Assembly: GCF_023721715.1 (NCBI RefSeq)
Contig: NZ_JAMDLG010000001.1
Span: forward strand, 437,889 to 501,888
Source of the DNA: Parasegetibacter sp. NRK P23
GTDB taxonomy: Bacteria > Bacteroidota > Bacteroidia > Chitinophagales > Chitinophagaceae
Length of the DNA: 64,000 nucleotides
Reading direction: 5' to 3'
The position numbers and the translations under genes are program-made. Below are positions 45,075 to 51,952 of the stretch, piece by piece. Position 1 is the first letter of the stretch. Every line of letters starts with the position of its first letter. A model generated the notes under the pieces. That model saw nothing but the letters and a program-made list of their open reading frames with translations, searched no databases and was not told the DNA's origin.

Positions 45075-45929
45075 TCAAATAGTTGTTTGGAGCAATTGGA
45101 AAATTTGAGCGGCGGCACCGGGACCGAATTGTTTCCCGTTGAAATCTCCCACCCAGCGCAAACCGAACATCGCATTGGTGAGGAACATTGCGTCCGCGTT
45201 CATCAGACGTTCAGGATCAGCGGGCAATTCATTGGTTGTCCATCCAAACTGGGGGAGTCTTTCCAGCAGGCGACGGCGCACCGTTCCCGCAACGGGACCT
45301 TCACTTAAAGGTGGGGTAAAAAGCTGTTCCCCTTCCTGCCACCAGAGGTTGGCGATCGTGGAATCAGCGACTCTTCCCCAGGCGTTCAGCACCAGTGCAT
45401 CGTTCCAGTGCTGCTTTTTCGCGTGAAGCGCGGCCGTTAAGTAAGGCAGGAAATTGTTTGTTTTAAGCGCGGAGAAGGTATCCACTGTTTTACGTGCGGC
45501 CTCAAAAACGCCCAGCACCAACCCGTTGCTGTTCAGTTCGGAAATTCCGGCCGGAGCCGGCATGGTTTCGATGATCCAGTGGGGGGCCTGTGAAACGGCA
45601 TCGTATAAACCACCGTCCCCTCTTATTACCGTGAGCCTGATCCTGGCAGCAGTACTATGACCATTTTTTCCCGCCAGCTCCGTCGCCTGACGGGACAAAT
45701 TTTCTGCAGTGAAAAAACGGGACAATTCAAACCCCAATAACTCAAGTCCATGGAACAGCCTTTCGAAATGGAGACCGGCATGTAGTAGCCTGCCATCCAC
45801 CAGCTTCATTGTTTCGAAAACACCATCTCCGTAACGGAGACCGCGGTTCTGCGCAACCACAATGGGTTCATGCGCAGGCAGCAGTTTTCCGTTAAAATTG
45901 ATCTTCTGAGCCGGTGTTTTATCCTTCAA
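45075..45929 (-). CDS. Class IV aminotransferase (aminodeoxychorismate lyase / branched-chain aminotransferase family)
   Basis: 284 aa from a TTG at 45929 that overlaps the stop of the upstream response-regulator gene by 11 nt. Fold-type IV PLP enzyme: INFNGKLLPAHEPIVVAQNRGLRYGDGVFETMKL region, the PLP lysine in FSALKTNNFLPYLTA, and a glutamate/threonine-containing C-terminal half (SEGPVAGTVRRRLLERL). Short length and the VFETM motif fit aminodeoxychorismate lyase (folate) as well as D-amino acid transaminases; reading cannot decide. Coupling to a response regulator gene is odd and may just be chance proximity. The photolyase gene follows. Confidence 0.85.
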   Translation of the reverse strand: MKDKTPAQKINFNGKLLPAHEPIVVAQNRGLRYGDGVFETMKLVDGRLLHAGLHFERLFHGLELLGFELSRFFTAENLSRQATELAGKNGHSTAARIRLTVIRGDGGLYDAVSQAPHWIIETMPAPAGISELNSNGLVLGVFEAARKTVDTFSALKTNNFLPYLTAALHAKKQHWNDALVLNAWGRVADSTIANLWWQEGEQLFTPPLSEGPVAGTVRRRLLERLPQFGWTTNELPADPERLMNADAMFLTNAMFGLRWVGDFNGKQFGPGAAAQIFQLLQTTI

Positions 45930-46596
45930 CCAATCCGTTTTTTACCGCGTATAAAATGAGGCCGGCCATAGATTTTACACCAGTCTTCGATTTCAGCTTA
46001 TCTCGGATCGCCTCTACGGTCCGGGGGGAAAGGTCCACGATATCGGCGATTTCCTTGGTGCTTTTTTCTTCGCACATCAGTTTCAGGATGGCGATCTCTT
46101 TTTCGCTGAGGTGCACATCCTGGGGAAGGGTCTGTTCCACGGTGCGTTTGGTGCGTAAACCACTGAGGAGCGCCTTGTTGGTGAGGTCGTTAAAGAAGAA
46201 CTCCTGCTGGTAACAGGTAACGATGGCCTGGTAAATGGATTCAGAATCGGAGTTTTTGGTGAGATAGGAGTTGGCCCCTATTTCCATCATCCTGGAGATT
46301 ACAGAAGAATCATCGTGCATGGAGAGAATGATCACCTTCACTTCAGGGTATAGTTTCCTTATTTCGGGGAGAGTGGCGATTCCGTCCATAATGGGCATCT
46401 GGATATCGAGCAGGATCACATCAGGCTCAATATGTTTGAGGAGGTTGAGCAACTGCATGCCATTATCGGCTTCGGCGATGAGCTGAACGTCTTTCTTCAT
46501 GGAAAGCGCTGTTTTCACACCGGCGCGGAAAAGGGCGTGGTCATCTGCTATGGCTACTTTAATCGGTTGCCCCCCTGGCAAATCAGTTTTCTTCAT
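45919..46596 (-). CDS. NarL/FixJ-family response regulator (RR1)
   Basis: 225 aa from the ATG at 46596; a longer frame upstream starts in the regulatory region. Receiver domain about 12-130 (IKVAIADDHALFRAGV; phospho-acceptor Asp64 in ILLDIQMPIMDG; Lys in SYLTKNSD) and a LuxR-type helix-turn-helix about 155-215 (LSEKEIAILKLMCEEKSTKEIADIVDLSPRTVEAIRDKL). It is most similar to RR2, 0.6 kb upstream on the same strand. No kinase gene adjoins it on its own strand. Three TACG/CGTA-type inverted repeats lie 90-205 nt upstream of its ATG. Confidence 0.93.
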   Translation of the reverse strand: MKKTDLPGGQPIKVAIADDHALFRAGVKTALSMKKDVQLIAEADNGMQLLNLLKHIEPDVILLDIQMPIMDGIATLPEIRKLYPEVKVIILSMHDDSSVISRMMEIGANSYLTKNSDSESIYQAIVTCYQQEFFFNDLTNKALLSGLRTKRTVEQTLPQDVHLSEKEIAILKLMCEEKSTKEIADIVDLSPRTVEAIRDKLKSKTGVKSMAGLILYAVKNGLVEG

Positions 46597-46687
46597 AGGT
46601 ACCAAATTTCGGGGATTTTCGGGGTTGTTGTACAAAAAATTTCGATTGCAAGTTTAGGAAGAAAAAGGTGAAATCCTATGGTAGAAA

Positions 46688-46802
46688 TACGCATTTATTG
46701 TAAGAAACACCGAGGGATAAATACGCATTTTTCGTAGAAACACCACCAATAGTACCGTTATTTCCCCATTCTGTAGAAGTCTTTTTACGATTTGCGCCGT
46801 AA
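46688..46802. promoter_or_regulatory. Three TACG/CGTA inverted repeats upstream of RR1
   Basis: TACG-N7-TGTA (46688-46702), TACG-N7-CGTA (46722-46736) and TTACG-N8-CGTAA (46785-46802). The first two sit in a 34-bp direct repeat that shares AAATACGCATTT and GAAACACC. This size and symmetry fit dimeric LuxR/NarL-type regulator sites, so RR1, RR2 or RR3 are candidate binders. Binding is inferred. Confidence 0.45.
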
Positions 46803-46813
46803 TAACCGAAGTG

Positions 46814-47098
46814 TTAAAATAGGGAGATTGTGCGATTGTCCACATGTTTATCCACATCTATATTTGTATCGAAAGTTGATTGACAAGGATTAGCAACCTC
46901 AAACAATCCAATGTCCGAAACAAACCGTCCTGAAGTTATTCCAATATCCGTGTAAAGGCTAACGCAAATTCCAATGTCAATCAACTTCTTTTTTCTGTAA
47001 TAAGTTTTTTCGTCATAGTAGTAATTGTCGAAATTTTTGGTCAAACCTTGTTCCTTTGAAAAGTCCAATGTCCTGAAAAGTCCAAACCGTCCAAACAT
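46814..47098 (-). CDS. Doubtful 94-aa ORF, possible gene remnant
   Basis: 94 codons rich in F, Y, D, K and I (DFSKEQGLTKNFDNYYYDEKTYYRKKK, then DIGICVSLYTDIGITSGRFVSDIGLFEV). The base composition is clearly more AT-rich than the surrounding genes, no promoter or RBS is evident and I recognise no family. It might be a relic of an acquired gene, a lineage-specific small gene, or non-coding DNA that happens to stay open. Confidence 0.25.
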   Translation of the reverse strand: MFGRFGLFRTLDFSKEQGLTKNFDNYYYDEKTYYRKKKLIDIGICVSLYTDIGITSGRFVSDIGLFEVANPCQSTFDTNIDVDKHVDNRTISLF

Positions 47099-47182
47099 CC
47101 TTTGAAAGAAATCAGAAGGTCCCTATCCCTGGTAGATCCAGATCCATGAATTTCCTTATCCCTGACCTTCAAGAATTTTAAA

Positions 47183-47209
47183 CCCCGCCGAATGGCGGGG
47201 TCTTTTTTT
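47183..47209. terminator. Terminator hairpin downstream of RR2
   Basis: Stem CCCCGCC (47183-47189) / GGCGGGG (47194-47200) with loop GAAT; TCTTTTTTT follows on the plus strand. RR2 ends 32 nt away on the minus strand, where the tail is TTTAAAATTC. The better T tract is on the plus strand although no plus-strand gene is known upstream, so a plus-strand transcript in this region is possible. Confidence 0.7.
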
Positions 47210-47231
47210 ATCCGGCTAAAATAGTTGTGGA

Positions 47232-47891
47232 TCAGTTGATGAGTTTGTTCCGCATGGCGTACATGATGAGGCCGGCGATGGTTTTGGCGTTTGCCTTTGT
47301 TTTCATGTTTTGGCGGATGGTTTCCACGGTACGGGGGCTGAGGAAAACTTCTTTGGAAATCTCTTCCGTTGTTTTGTCTTCGGCGATAAGTTGGAGTATT
47401 TTCAATTCTTTTTCGGAGAATTTGATGGGATTGGGGTAGAACTGCCGCACCTGTTTTTTATGCTGAAGCTTCAGTAATACCGCTTTATTCACGAGGTCGT
47501 TGAAATAGAAATCATCGTTCATGCAGGTGAGGATGGCATTGTAGATTTCTTCCGGGTCGCTGGTTTTGGTGAGATAAGCATTGGCGCCCATTTCCATCAT
47601 CTTGGTGATCATCTCCTGGTCGTCGTACATCGTTAAAACGATAATTTTCACTTCTTCATATTCTTTCCTGATCAGGGATATCGCGTTTACCCCATCCATT
47701 TCAGGCATTCTGAGGTCCATCAACAGCACGTCAGGAATCTTGAGTTTCAGTTTGTGCATCAGGTCCTTACCGTCTTCGGCTTCCCAAAGAATTTTCAGGT
47801 AAGCCCTGTCTTTAAGTGCCATCTTGATCCCGTCCCTGAATATTTTATGATCGTCTGCAATTGCTACTTTGATCAGGTTCTCAGTTGCCAT
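47232..47891 (-). CDS. NarL/FixJ-family response regulator (RR2)
   Basis: 219 aa from the ATG at 47891. Receiver with IKVAIADDHKIFRDGI, phospho-acceptor Asp59 (LLMDLRMPEMDG) and AYLTKTSD; LuxR-type helix-turn-helix near the C-terminus (FSEKELKILQLIAEDKTTEEISKEVFLSPRTVETIRQNM). It shares the DFYFNDLVNKAVL linker style with RR1 (EFFFNDLTNKALL), so RR1 and RR2 are recent paralogues, while RR3 at 50.5 kb is more distant. It is divergent from the 134-aa protein gene across a 507-nt regulatory region. Its partner kinase could be the HK at 49.6 kb. Confidence 0.93.
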   Translation of the reverse strand: MATENLIKVAIADDHKIFRDGIKMALKDRAYLKILWEAEDGKDLMHKLKLKIPDVLLMDLRMPEMDGVNAISLIRKEYEEVKIIVLTMYDDQEMITKMMEMGANAYLTKTSDPEEIYNAILTCMNDDFYFNDLVNKAVLLKLQHKKQVRQFYPNPIKFSEKELKILQLIAEDKTTEEISKEVFLSPRTVETIRQNMKTKANAKTIAGLIMYAMRNKLIN

Positions 47892-48398
47892 GAATATTGG
47901 GTGATTTAAAGGGTATTGTTGCTTAAAGTTATACAATTAGTTGCCAAATAAAAGTGCGGACAAATCTATTTTACCATGAACGTTTTTTTACGCGGTATGA
48001 ATGTTGCTTTTACGATGCGCAGGGTATATTCCACATCCCTTAAAACGGGCAATACTGCGCTTGACCATCCCTTTACTTCCAGCTACTTTTGTAAGTACAA
48101 GCCCCGTTTTTAAAGTCCACTCTCTTTCAGGAGCGTTCTGACCCTACATTCGCAATTTTCCTAATACGACTCCCGTGTTCTTACGAATCGAAAGACCGTA
48201 AATTTACTATTTTATCCGCGTAAAAATTCGCAATTTTACTACGGTAAAATACGTTCATTTTCGCTTGAAACAATTGTCTGTATTGAATTTCGGGCAATTT
48301 ATCGAATCCAGTTGTGTTTTGCACCCATTGCGTAGTTTTTTTTTTTGGTGGTAATTCAGATTCCAAAAATTTCCTGACCACCGTAAAAAATTACTACA
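47892..48398. other. 507-nt AT-rich divergent regulatory region
   Basis: Lies between RR2 (minus) and the 134-aa protein gene (plus). No credible gene. It carries ATTCGCAATTTT twice (48148-48159 and 48226-48237), a dense group of GTAAA/TTTAC palindromes at 48196-48252, and a run of 11 Ts at 48336-48346 about 52 nt before the ATG at 48399. The size and repeat content suggest binding of regulators, with the neighbouring response regulators as first candidates. Confidence 0.5.
48233..48250. promoter_or_regulatory. Perfect inverted repeat ATTTTAC-TACG-GTAAAAT
   Basis: Seven-base arms with a 4-nt spacer, embedded in a stretch (48196-48252) with several GTAAA/TTTAC copies, including an imperfect palindrome around CGC at 48221-48239. 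Probably an operator; target protein unknown. Confidence 0.45.
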
Positions 48399-48803
48399 AT
48401 GATGCAAAAAGAAATCATCGCCAAAATGCACGCGGGTGTAGGCGAGCACATCGGCTTCGAGCTGGGTGCGAAAATGGTAAAAGACTTCCAGGATGCACAT
48501 CCGAATGACACACAGAGCGTGTTCTGCGGACGCAACATTATCGAGGAAATCCTCGCTCAGCCTGGTTGTGTTGGAATCAAAATGTTCAACGCCCTCACTG
48601 AAACCGGTGCAAGAACCCTGGTTTTCGTAGGTCTGGACGAAAGAGGCCGTCACATTCTTGAGTATGATGCCGTTGACCAACACGGTATGCTCATCAAGAA
48701 AGAAGGTATTGTTGCCGACCGTATTATCATCCGCCCTCCAACAGATGGCAAAGATGGTGACGGCACCACACCTCCTCCCACTACTACGACTTCCTGGTGG
48801 TAG
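48399..48803 (+). CDS. Unrecognised 134-aa soluble protein with Pro/Thr tail
   Basis: 134 aa; the ATG at 48402 is an equally good start. No signal peptide or membrane segment. The core has EIIAKMHAGVGEHIGFELGAKMVKDFQDAHPND (helical), then FCGRNIIEEILAQPGCVGIKMFNALTETGARTLVFVGLDERGRHIL, ending in a low-complexity tail (about 112-134) of Asp/Gly, Pro and Thr with a final Ser-Trp-Trp. Similar small proteins with a QPGCVGI...LVxVGxDxxG pattern exist in Bacteroidota as I remember them, without function. It has its own large upstream regulatory region and a very strong terminator, so it is probably well expressed alone. It begins the signalling island on the plus strand. Confidence 0.8.
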   Translation: MMQKEIIAKMHAGVGEHIGFELGAKMVKDFQDAHPNDTQSVFCGRNIIEEILAQPGCVGIKMFNALTETGARTLVFVGLDERGRHILEYDAVDQHGMLIKKEGIVADRIIIRPPTDGKDGDGTTPPPTTTTSWW

Positions 48804-48834
48804 TTTCTACTACTGGTAAGCCAGTATAATTTTG

Positions 48835-48881
48835 AATAAACCGTTGATTTTATATATTTGGTATAAAATCAACGGTTTATT
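48835..48881 (+). terminator. Perfect 20-bp stem-loop after the 134-aa protein gene
   Basis: Arms 48835-48854 and 48862-48881 are exact reverse complements with a 7-nt loop (TATTTGG). The stem is AT-rich at both ends with the sequence CCGTTGATTTTA inside. It is 32 nt after the stop. It should end transcription of the 134-aa gene and separate it from the membrane protein gene. Confidence 0.75.
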
Positions 48882-48920
48882 ATTTCACCTTTAGCCTACA
48901 TAAGTCTATTTTCATCCTTT

Positions 48921-49565
48921 TTGCCCATTCTTTTATTTCTGTTATACTTTAAGTTTCAGAAAGAAAAGCAACTATGGGTAATATTTTTTTACTGTATTTA
49001 TACCTTTCTAAACGACATCTCTTTAGTTTACCTGCAAGGAGCATCACCTTCCACTTTTCTGCTGAATATTTTCACCATACTGGAGTTCGGTTTTTTAACC
49101 TGCTTCTTCTACTTTTCCATTCAGAATAAATGGTTTAAGAAAATTCTTCCTTACCTGATTGGTGCGTTTATCTCCTTTAATATTGTATACCTCATTATTA
49201 CACCGGAGCCCGAGCTCGCCAGCATGAACTCTGTTCCCGCAACCGTAGAGGCATTTCTGCTCATCAGCATTTCCATTTTCTTTTTCTTCGAACAAATCAG
49301 CAAGCCGCAGGCGTTCTTTATATACCAGGTTCCTTCCTTCTGGATTGTTATTGCTGTATTACTCTATTTCTCAGGCGCATTCTTTATATTCATTTACGCG
49401 GAAAATTTCACCAACAGCGAATTGAACAAGTATTGGGTGATCAATTACGCGCTGAATGCCACGAAAAACATTCTTTTTGCGATCGCCTTCCTCATGAAAA
49501 GCAACAATGACCAAAATCCTACGTTAACCAACAGATTCCCTGAACATTATACAACAAGGTTCTGA
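48921..49565 (+). CDS. Multi-pass membrane protein of the signalling island (TM1)
   Basis: 214 aa as read from a TTG at 48921. About six transmembrane segments: PILLFLLYFKF, LWVIFFYCIYTFLNDISLV, FLLNIFTILEFGFLTCFFYFSI, LIGAFISFNIVYLII, FLLISISIFFFFEQI, FWIVIAVLLYFSGAFFIFIYA, plus a short final one (NILFAIAFLM). There is no ATG or GTG near the N-terminus; the frame is open back into the terminator hairpin with ISLFSSF just before, so the real start may be an unusual codon at 48900 or before. It resembles the 226-aa protein at 51.3 kb in size, segment spacing and the late IPNYALN/YAWII region. It ends 24 nt before the histidine kinase gene and is probably its membrane partner. Confidence 0.75.
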   Translation: MPILLFLLYFKFQKEKQLWVIFFYCIYTFLNDISLVYLQGASPSTFLLNIFTILEFGFLTCFFYFSIQNKWFKKILPYLIGAFISFNIVYLIITPEPELASMNSVPATVEAFLLISISIFFFFEQISKPQAFFIYQVPSFWIVIAVLLYFSGAFFIFIYAENFTNSELNKYWVINYALNATKNILFAIAFLMKSNNDQNPTLTNRFPEHYTTRF

Positions 49566-49589
49566 TGATGTATAACTAACCCCTATTGA

Positions 49590-50429
49590 ATGAACGAATT
49601 TCTTTTACAGGCCACGCAGAAAGCTTCCAGTATTCCCACCGTACTTTTTTTTGGTACCCTGGGCATGTTGGCGCTGACCATAGGCCTTATTACATTCATC
49701 ATCTTTCACCAGCGGCGGGTAATCCGTTACCAGCTTAAATTGCAGCAACTGGAGGAAGAGCAGCAGAAAATCCTGCTGAACGCCTCCATCCGGCTGCAGG
49801 AAGAGGAAAGACAACGCATTGCCGCCGACCTTCATGATGATGCAGGTCCGTTGCTGGCCACCGCAAGGCTTTACCTGAACGAGAACCTCGTGAACCAGGA
49901 TAAAACCACGCAGCTTCAATCCATTTATAACGCCAAACAGATTATTGACGATACCATTCAACTGGTCAGGAACATTTCTCACAGCCTGATGCCCCCTACC
50001 CTGAAAAACTTCGGATTGGAATCGGCCGTAAACGATCTTTTTCAGAAAATATCCGGCTCAGGTAACCTCAATGCTTCCAGCCGGTTCCACGATTACCGCG
50101 AACGCCTTGAAACAGAGCAGGAACTCACTATTTTCAGGGTGATTCAGGAGCTGGTAAACAACATCCTCAAACACAGTAAAGCGAGTTTCATCCATCTGAC
50201 CCAAAACCTGAACGACGGAAAATTTTTCATCCGCCTTCACCACGATGGAAAGGGACTTACGCAGGCCGATTATGAACGACTCACCATGAGTGCCGCCGGA
50301 TTGGGCCTGAAAAATATACAGAGCCGGTTAAAAGTAGTGCAGGGGAAGATTTTATTTGAAAAGGACCATTCCCAGACTTATTATAAAGTAACCATAGAAA
50401 TGGATGTGCACCAGGAACCAGGGCGTTGA
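49590..50429 (+). CDS. NarX/DesK-type sensor histidine kinase
   Basis: 279 aa. One N-terminal transmembrane segment (about 17-40, TVLFFGTLGMLALTIGLITFII), a coiled-coil linker (about 48-75), the HisKA_3 dimerisation domain with the phospho-acceptor His82 in EEERQRIAADLHDDAGPLLA, and a HATPase_c domain (N-box IQELVNNILKHSKAS, G-boxes HHDGKGL and AAGLGLKNIQSRL). There is no periplasmic sensor domain, so input is likely to come from a partner such as the adjacent membrane protein. It is followed after 44 nt by RR3, which fits a kinase-regulator pair. Confidence 0.94.
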   Translation: MNEFLLQATQKASSIPTVLFFGTLGMLALTIGLITFIIFHQRRVIRYQLKLQQLEEEQQKILLNASIRLQEEERQRIAADLHDDAGPLLATARLYLNENLVNQDKTTQLQSIYNAKQIIDDTIQLVRNISHSLMPPTLKNFGLESAVNDLFQKISGSGNLNASSRFHDYRERLETEQELTIFRVIQELVNNILKHSKASFIHLTQNLNDGKFFIRLHHDGKGLTQADYERLTMSAAGLGLKNIQSRLKVVQGKILFEKDHSQTYYKVTIEMDVHQEPGR

Positions 50430-50473
50430 TTTTGTGCATTAATCCATAACTTTAAAGCAGCTCAAATATTACT

Positions 50474-51127
50474 ATGGGAACCACCATCAAAGTGGCGATA
50501 GCCGATGACCATAAAATATTCAGAAAGGGGGTCATCCTCTCTCTAAGACCGTACACCAATATCAAGTTTGTGCTGGAAGCGGAGAACGGGGAAGAACTGC
50601 TGAATGGTTTGGCAGAAGCGGAACCTGATGTGATCCTGATGGACCTTCGCATGCCCCAGAAAGATGGTATAGAAACCACGAAAGCCGTCAGCAAAGCGTA
50701 TCCTAATATTCATATTATAGTACTGACCATGTACGAAGACGAGCGGTTCGTTTCGCACATGATGGAAAACGGCGCCAACGGTTACCTGCTGAAAAGCGCC
50801 GATCCAGCCGAAATAAAGCGCGCCATTATTGAAGTGAGCGAAAAAGGGTATTACCTGAACAACTTCGTGAACCGCATTCTCCTCCGCAAATCACACGCGC
50901 GCACCAAAACAATTCCTTCCCTCAACAGCGAGATCGTAATTTCAGACCGGGAAAAAGAAGTGATCCGCCTGCTTTGTATGGAACTTACCGCACAGGAGAT
51001 CGCCAAAAAGCTGGAAGTAAGTCCGCGTACCGTGGAAGCCATCAAAGACAGACTGATGGAGCGCTTCGGCGCAAAGAATACCGTGGGACTGGTTTTTTTC
51101 GCGGTCAAAAACAACCTCATCGACTGA
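50474..51127 (+). CDS. NarL/FixJ-family response regulator (RR3)
   Basis: 217 aa. Receiver IKVAIADDHKIFRKGV, phospho-acceptor Asp57 (ILMDLRMPQKDG), GYLLKSAD, and LuxR-type helix-turn-helix (ISDREKEVIRLLCMELTAQEIAKKLEVSPRTVEAIKDRL). Placed directly after the histidine kinase, so it is its most likely partner. It differs from RR1/RR2 in the linker (GYYLNNFVNRILLRKS). The 144 nt downstream of it contain two TCCTATGAAA repeats before the next membrane protein gene. Confidence 0.94.
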   Translation: MGTTIKVAIADDHKIFRKGVILSLRPYTNIKFVLEAENGEELLNGLAEAEPDVILMDLRMPQKDGIETTKAVSKAYPNIHIIVLTMYEDERFVSHMMENGANGYLLKSADPAEIKRAIIEVSEKGYYLNNFVNRILLRKSHARTKTIPSLNSEIVISDREKEVIRLLCMELTAQEIAKKLEVSPRTVEAIKDRLMERFGAKNTVGLVFFAVKNNLID

Positions 51128-51271
51128 ATCTACCGCGTACTTATCGGGTATTTCCACCGTATAATTACTATTGGCTGGAATGGGTAACTAATGTAACTTG
51201 GCGCATCGCAACTTCCTATGAAAAGACGCGAATATCTCCTATGAAAGGCCTGTAACAACCCCAAATTACCC

Positions 51272-51952
51272 ATGTTAGTGGCCTATTCAACCCAAACCGT
51301 CATCTCCTTGCTGATCGCCTGTATTCCATTACTGGCGGCGTTTGTAATCTTGTCAAGGAAGCTCTTCCTCCAGGAATCCATGGCCTGTTTGATGGCCATT
51401 TGCGTTATCTCTTTTTTTAAGGATATCCTTGGCGCCGTATCCACCTTATCGCCCGCCGGACATGCACTGGTGGAAAATGTATTCCTGTTGCTGAACTTCT
51501 GCCTTATTCTGCTCGCCTGCAAATCCATCATAAAGGCCAGCTACTTTCATACTTTGGTGCCCGGCATCATGCTTTCCGTAGGTGCGGTATTCATTACTTA
51601 TATGCTGCTTACGGGCCCCGACCAACCGCAATCGGGTATCCGCTTCGCGGCCTGCCTGCTTATCTTAAGCATTTCACTGTACGTGCTGCTTAAACTCATG
51701 GCCGTGCAACAGCTCACCATCTTCAAATCACCTTTGTTCTGGACAGCAGCCGGTTTCTTCTTTTACCATTTCCAATACCTGCTTATCGAGGTGCTGGGAC
51801 ACCAGCTTTTTGCCGGAGAAAAGGATTTTCCTTTTTATGCCTGGATCATCATGCTCCTCTCCAAATTTGTTACTTATGGCTTTTTCCTCACTGCCAGTTT
51901 GCTGAACCTGGAGAAAAACATGCAAACGCCCGGAAGAACGGCGCTTGGTTAA
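51272..51952 (+). CDS. Multi-pass membrane protein of the signalling island (TM2)
   Basis: 226 aa from an ATG at 51272. Seven hydrophobic segments are visible: [105 protein letters not shown], and [20 protein letters not shown]. The same general plan as TM1, suggesting they are distant paralogues. I do not recognise a family. It is the last plus-strand gene of the island and overlaps the convergent CoA-transferase gene by 4 nt. Confidence 0.8.
   Translation: MLVAYSTQTVISLLIACIPLLAAFVILSRKLFLQESMACLMAICVISFFKDILGAVSTLSPAGHALVENVFLLLNFCLILLACKSIIKASYFHTLVPGIMLSVGAVFITYMLLTGPDQPQSGIRFAACLLILSISLYVLLKLMAVQQLTIFKSPLFWTAAGFFFYHFQYLLIEVLGHQLFAGEKDFPFYAWIIMLLSKFVTYGFFLTASLLNLEKNMQTPGRTALG

Larger units (their letters stand above)
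46597..47231. other. 635-nt AT-rich intergenic region with repeats and a doubtful ORF
   Basis: Between RR2's stop and RR1's start. From the RR1 side it contains three inverted repeats of the TACG/CGTA kind (46688-46802), an AT-rich stretch with one weak open frame (46814-47098, minus), short repeats of GGACTTTTC and GACATTGGA type at about 47060-47095, and a terminator hairpin (47183-47209). No tRNA or known small RNA is recognisable. Confidence 0.6.
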
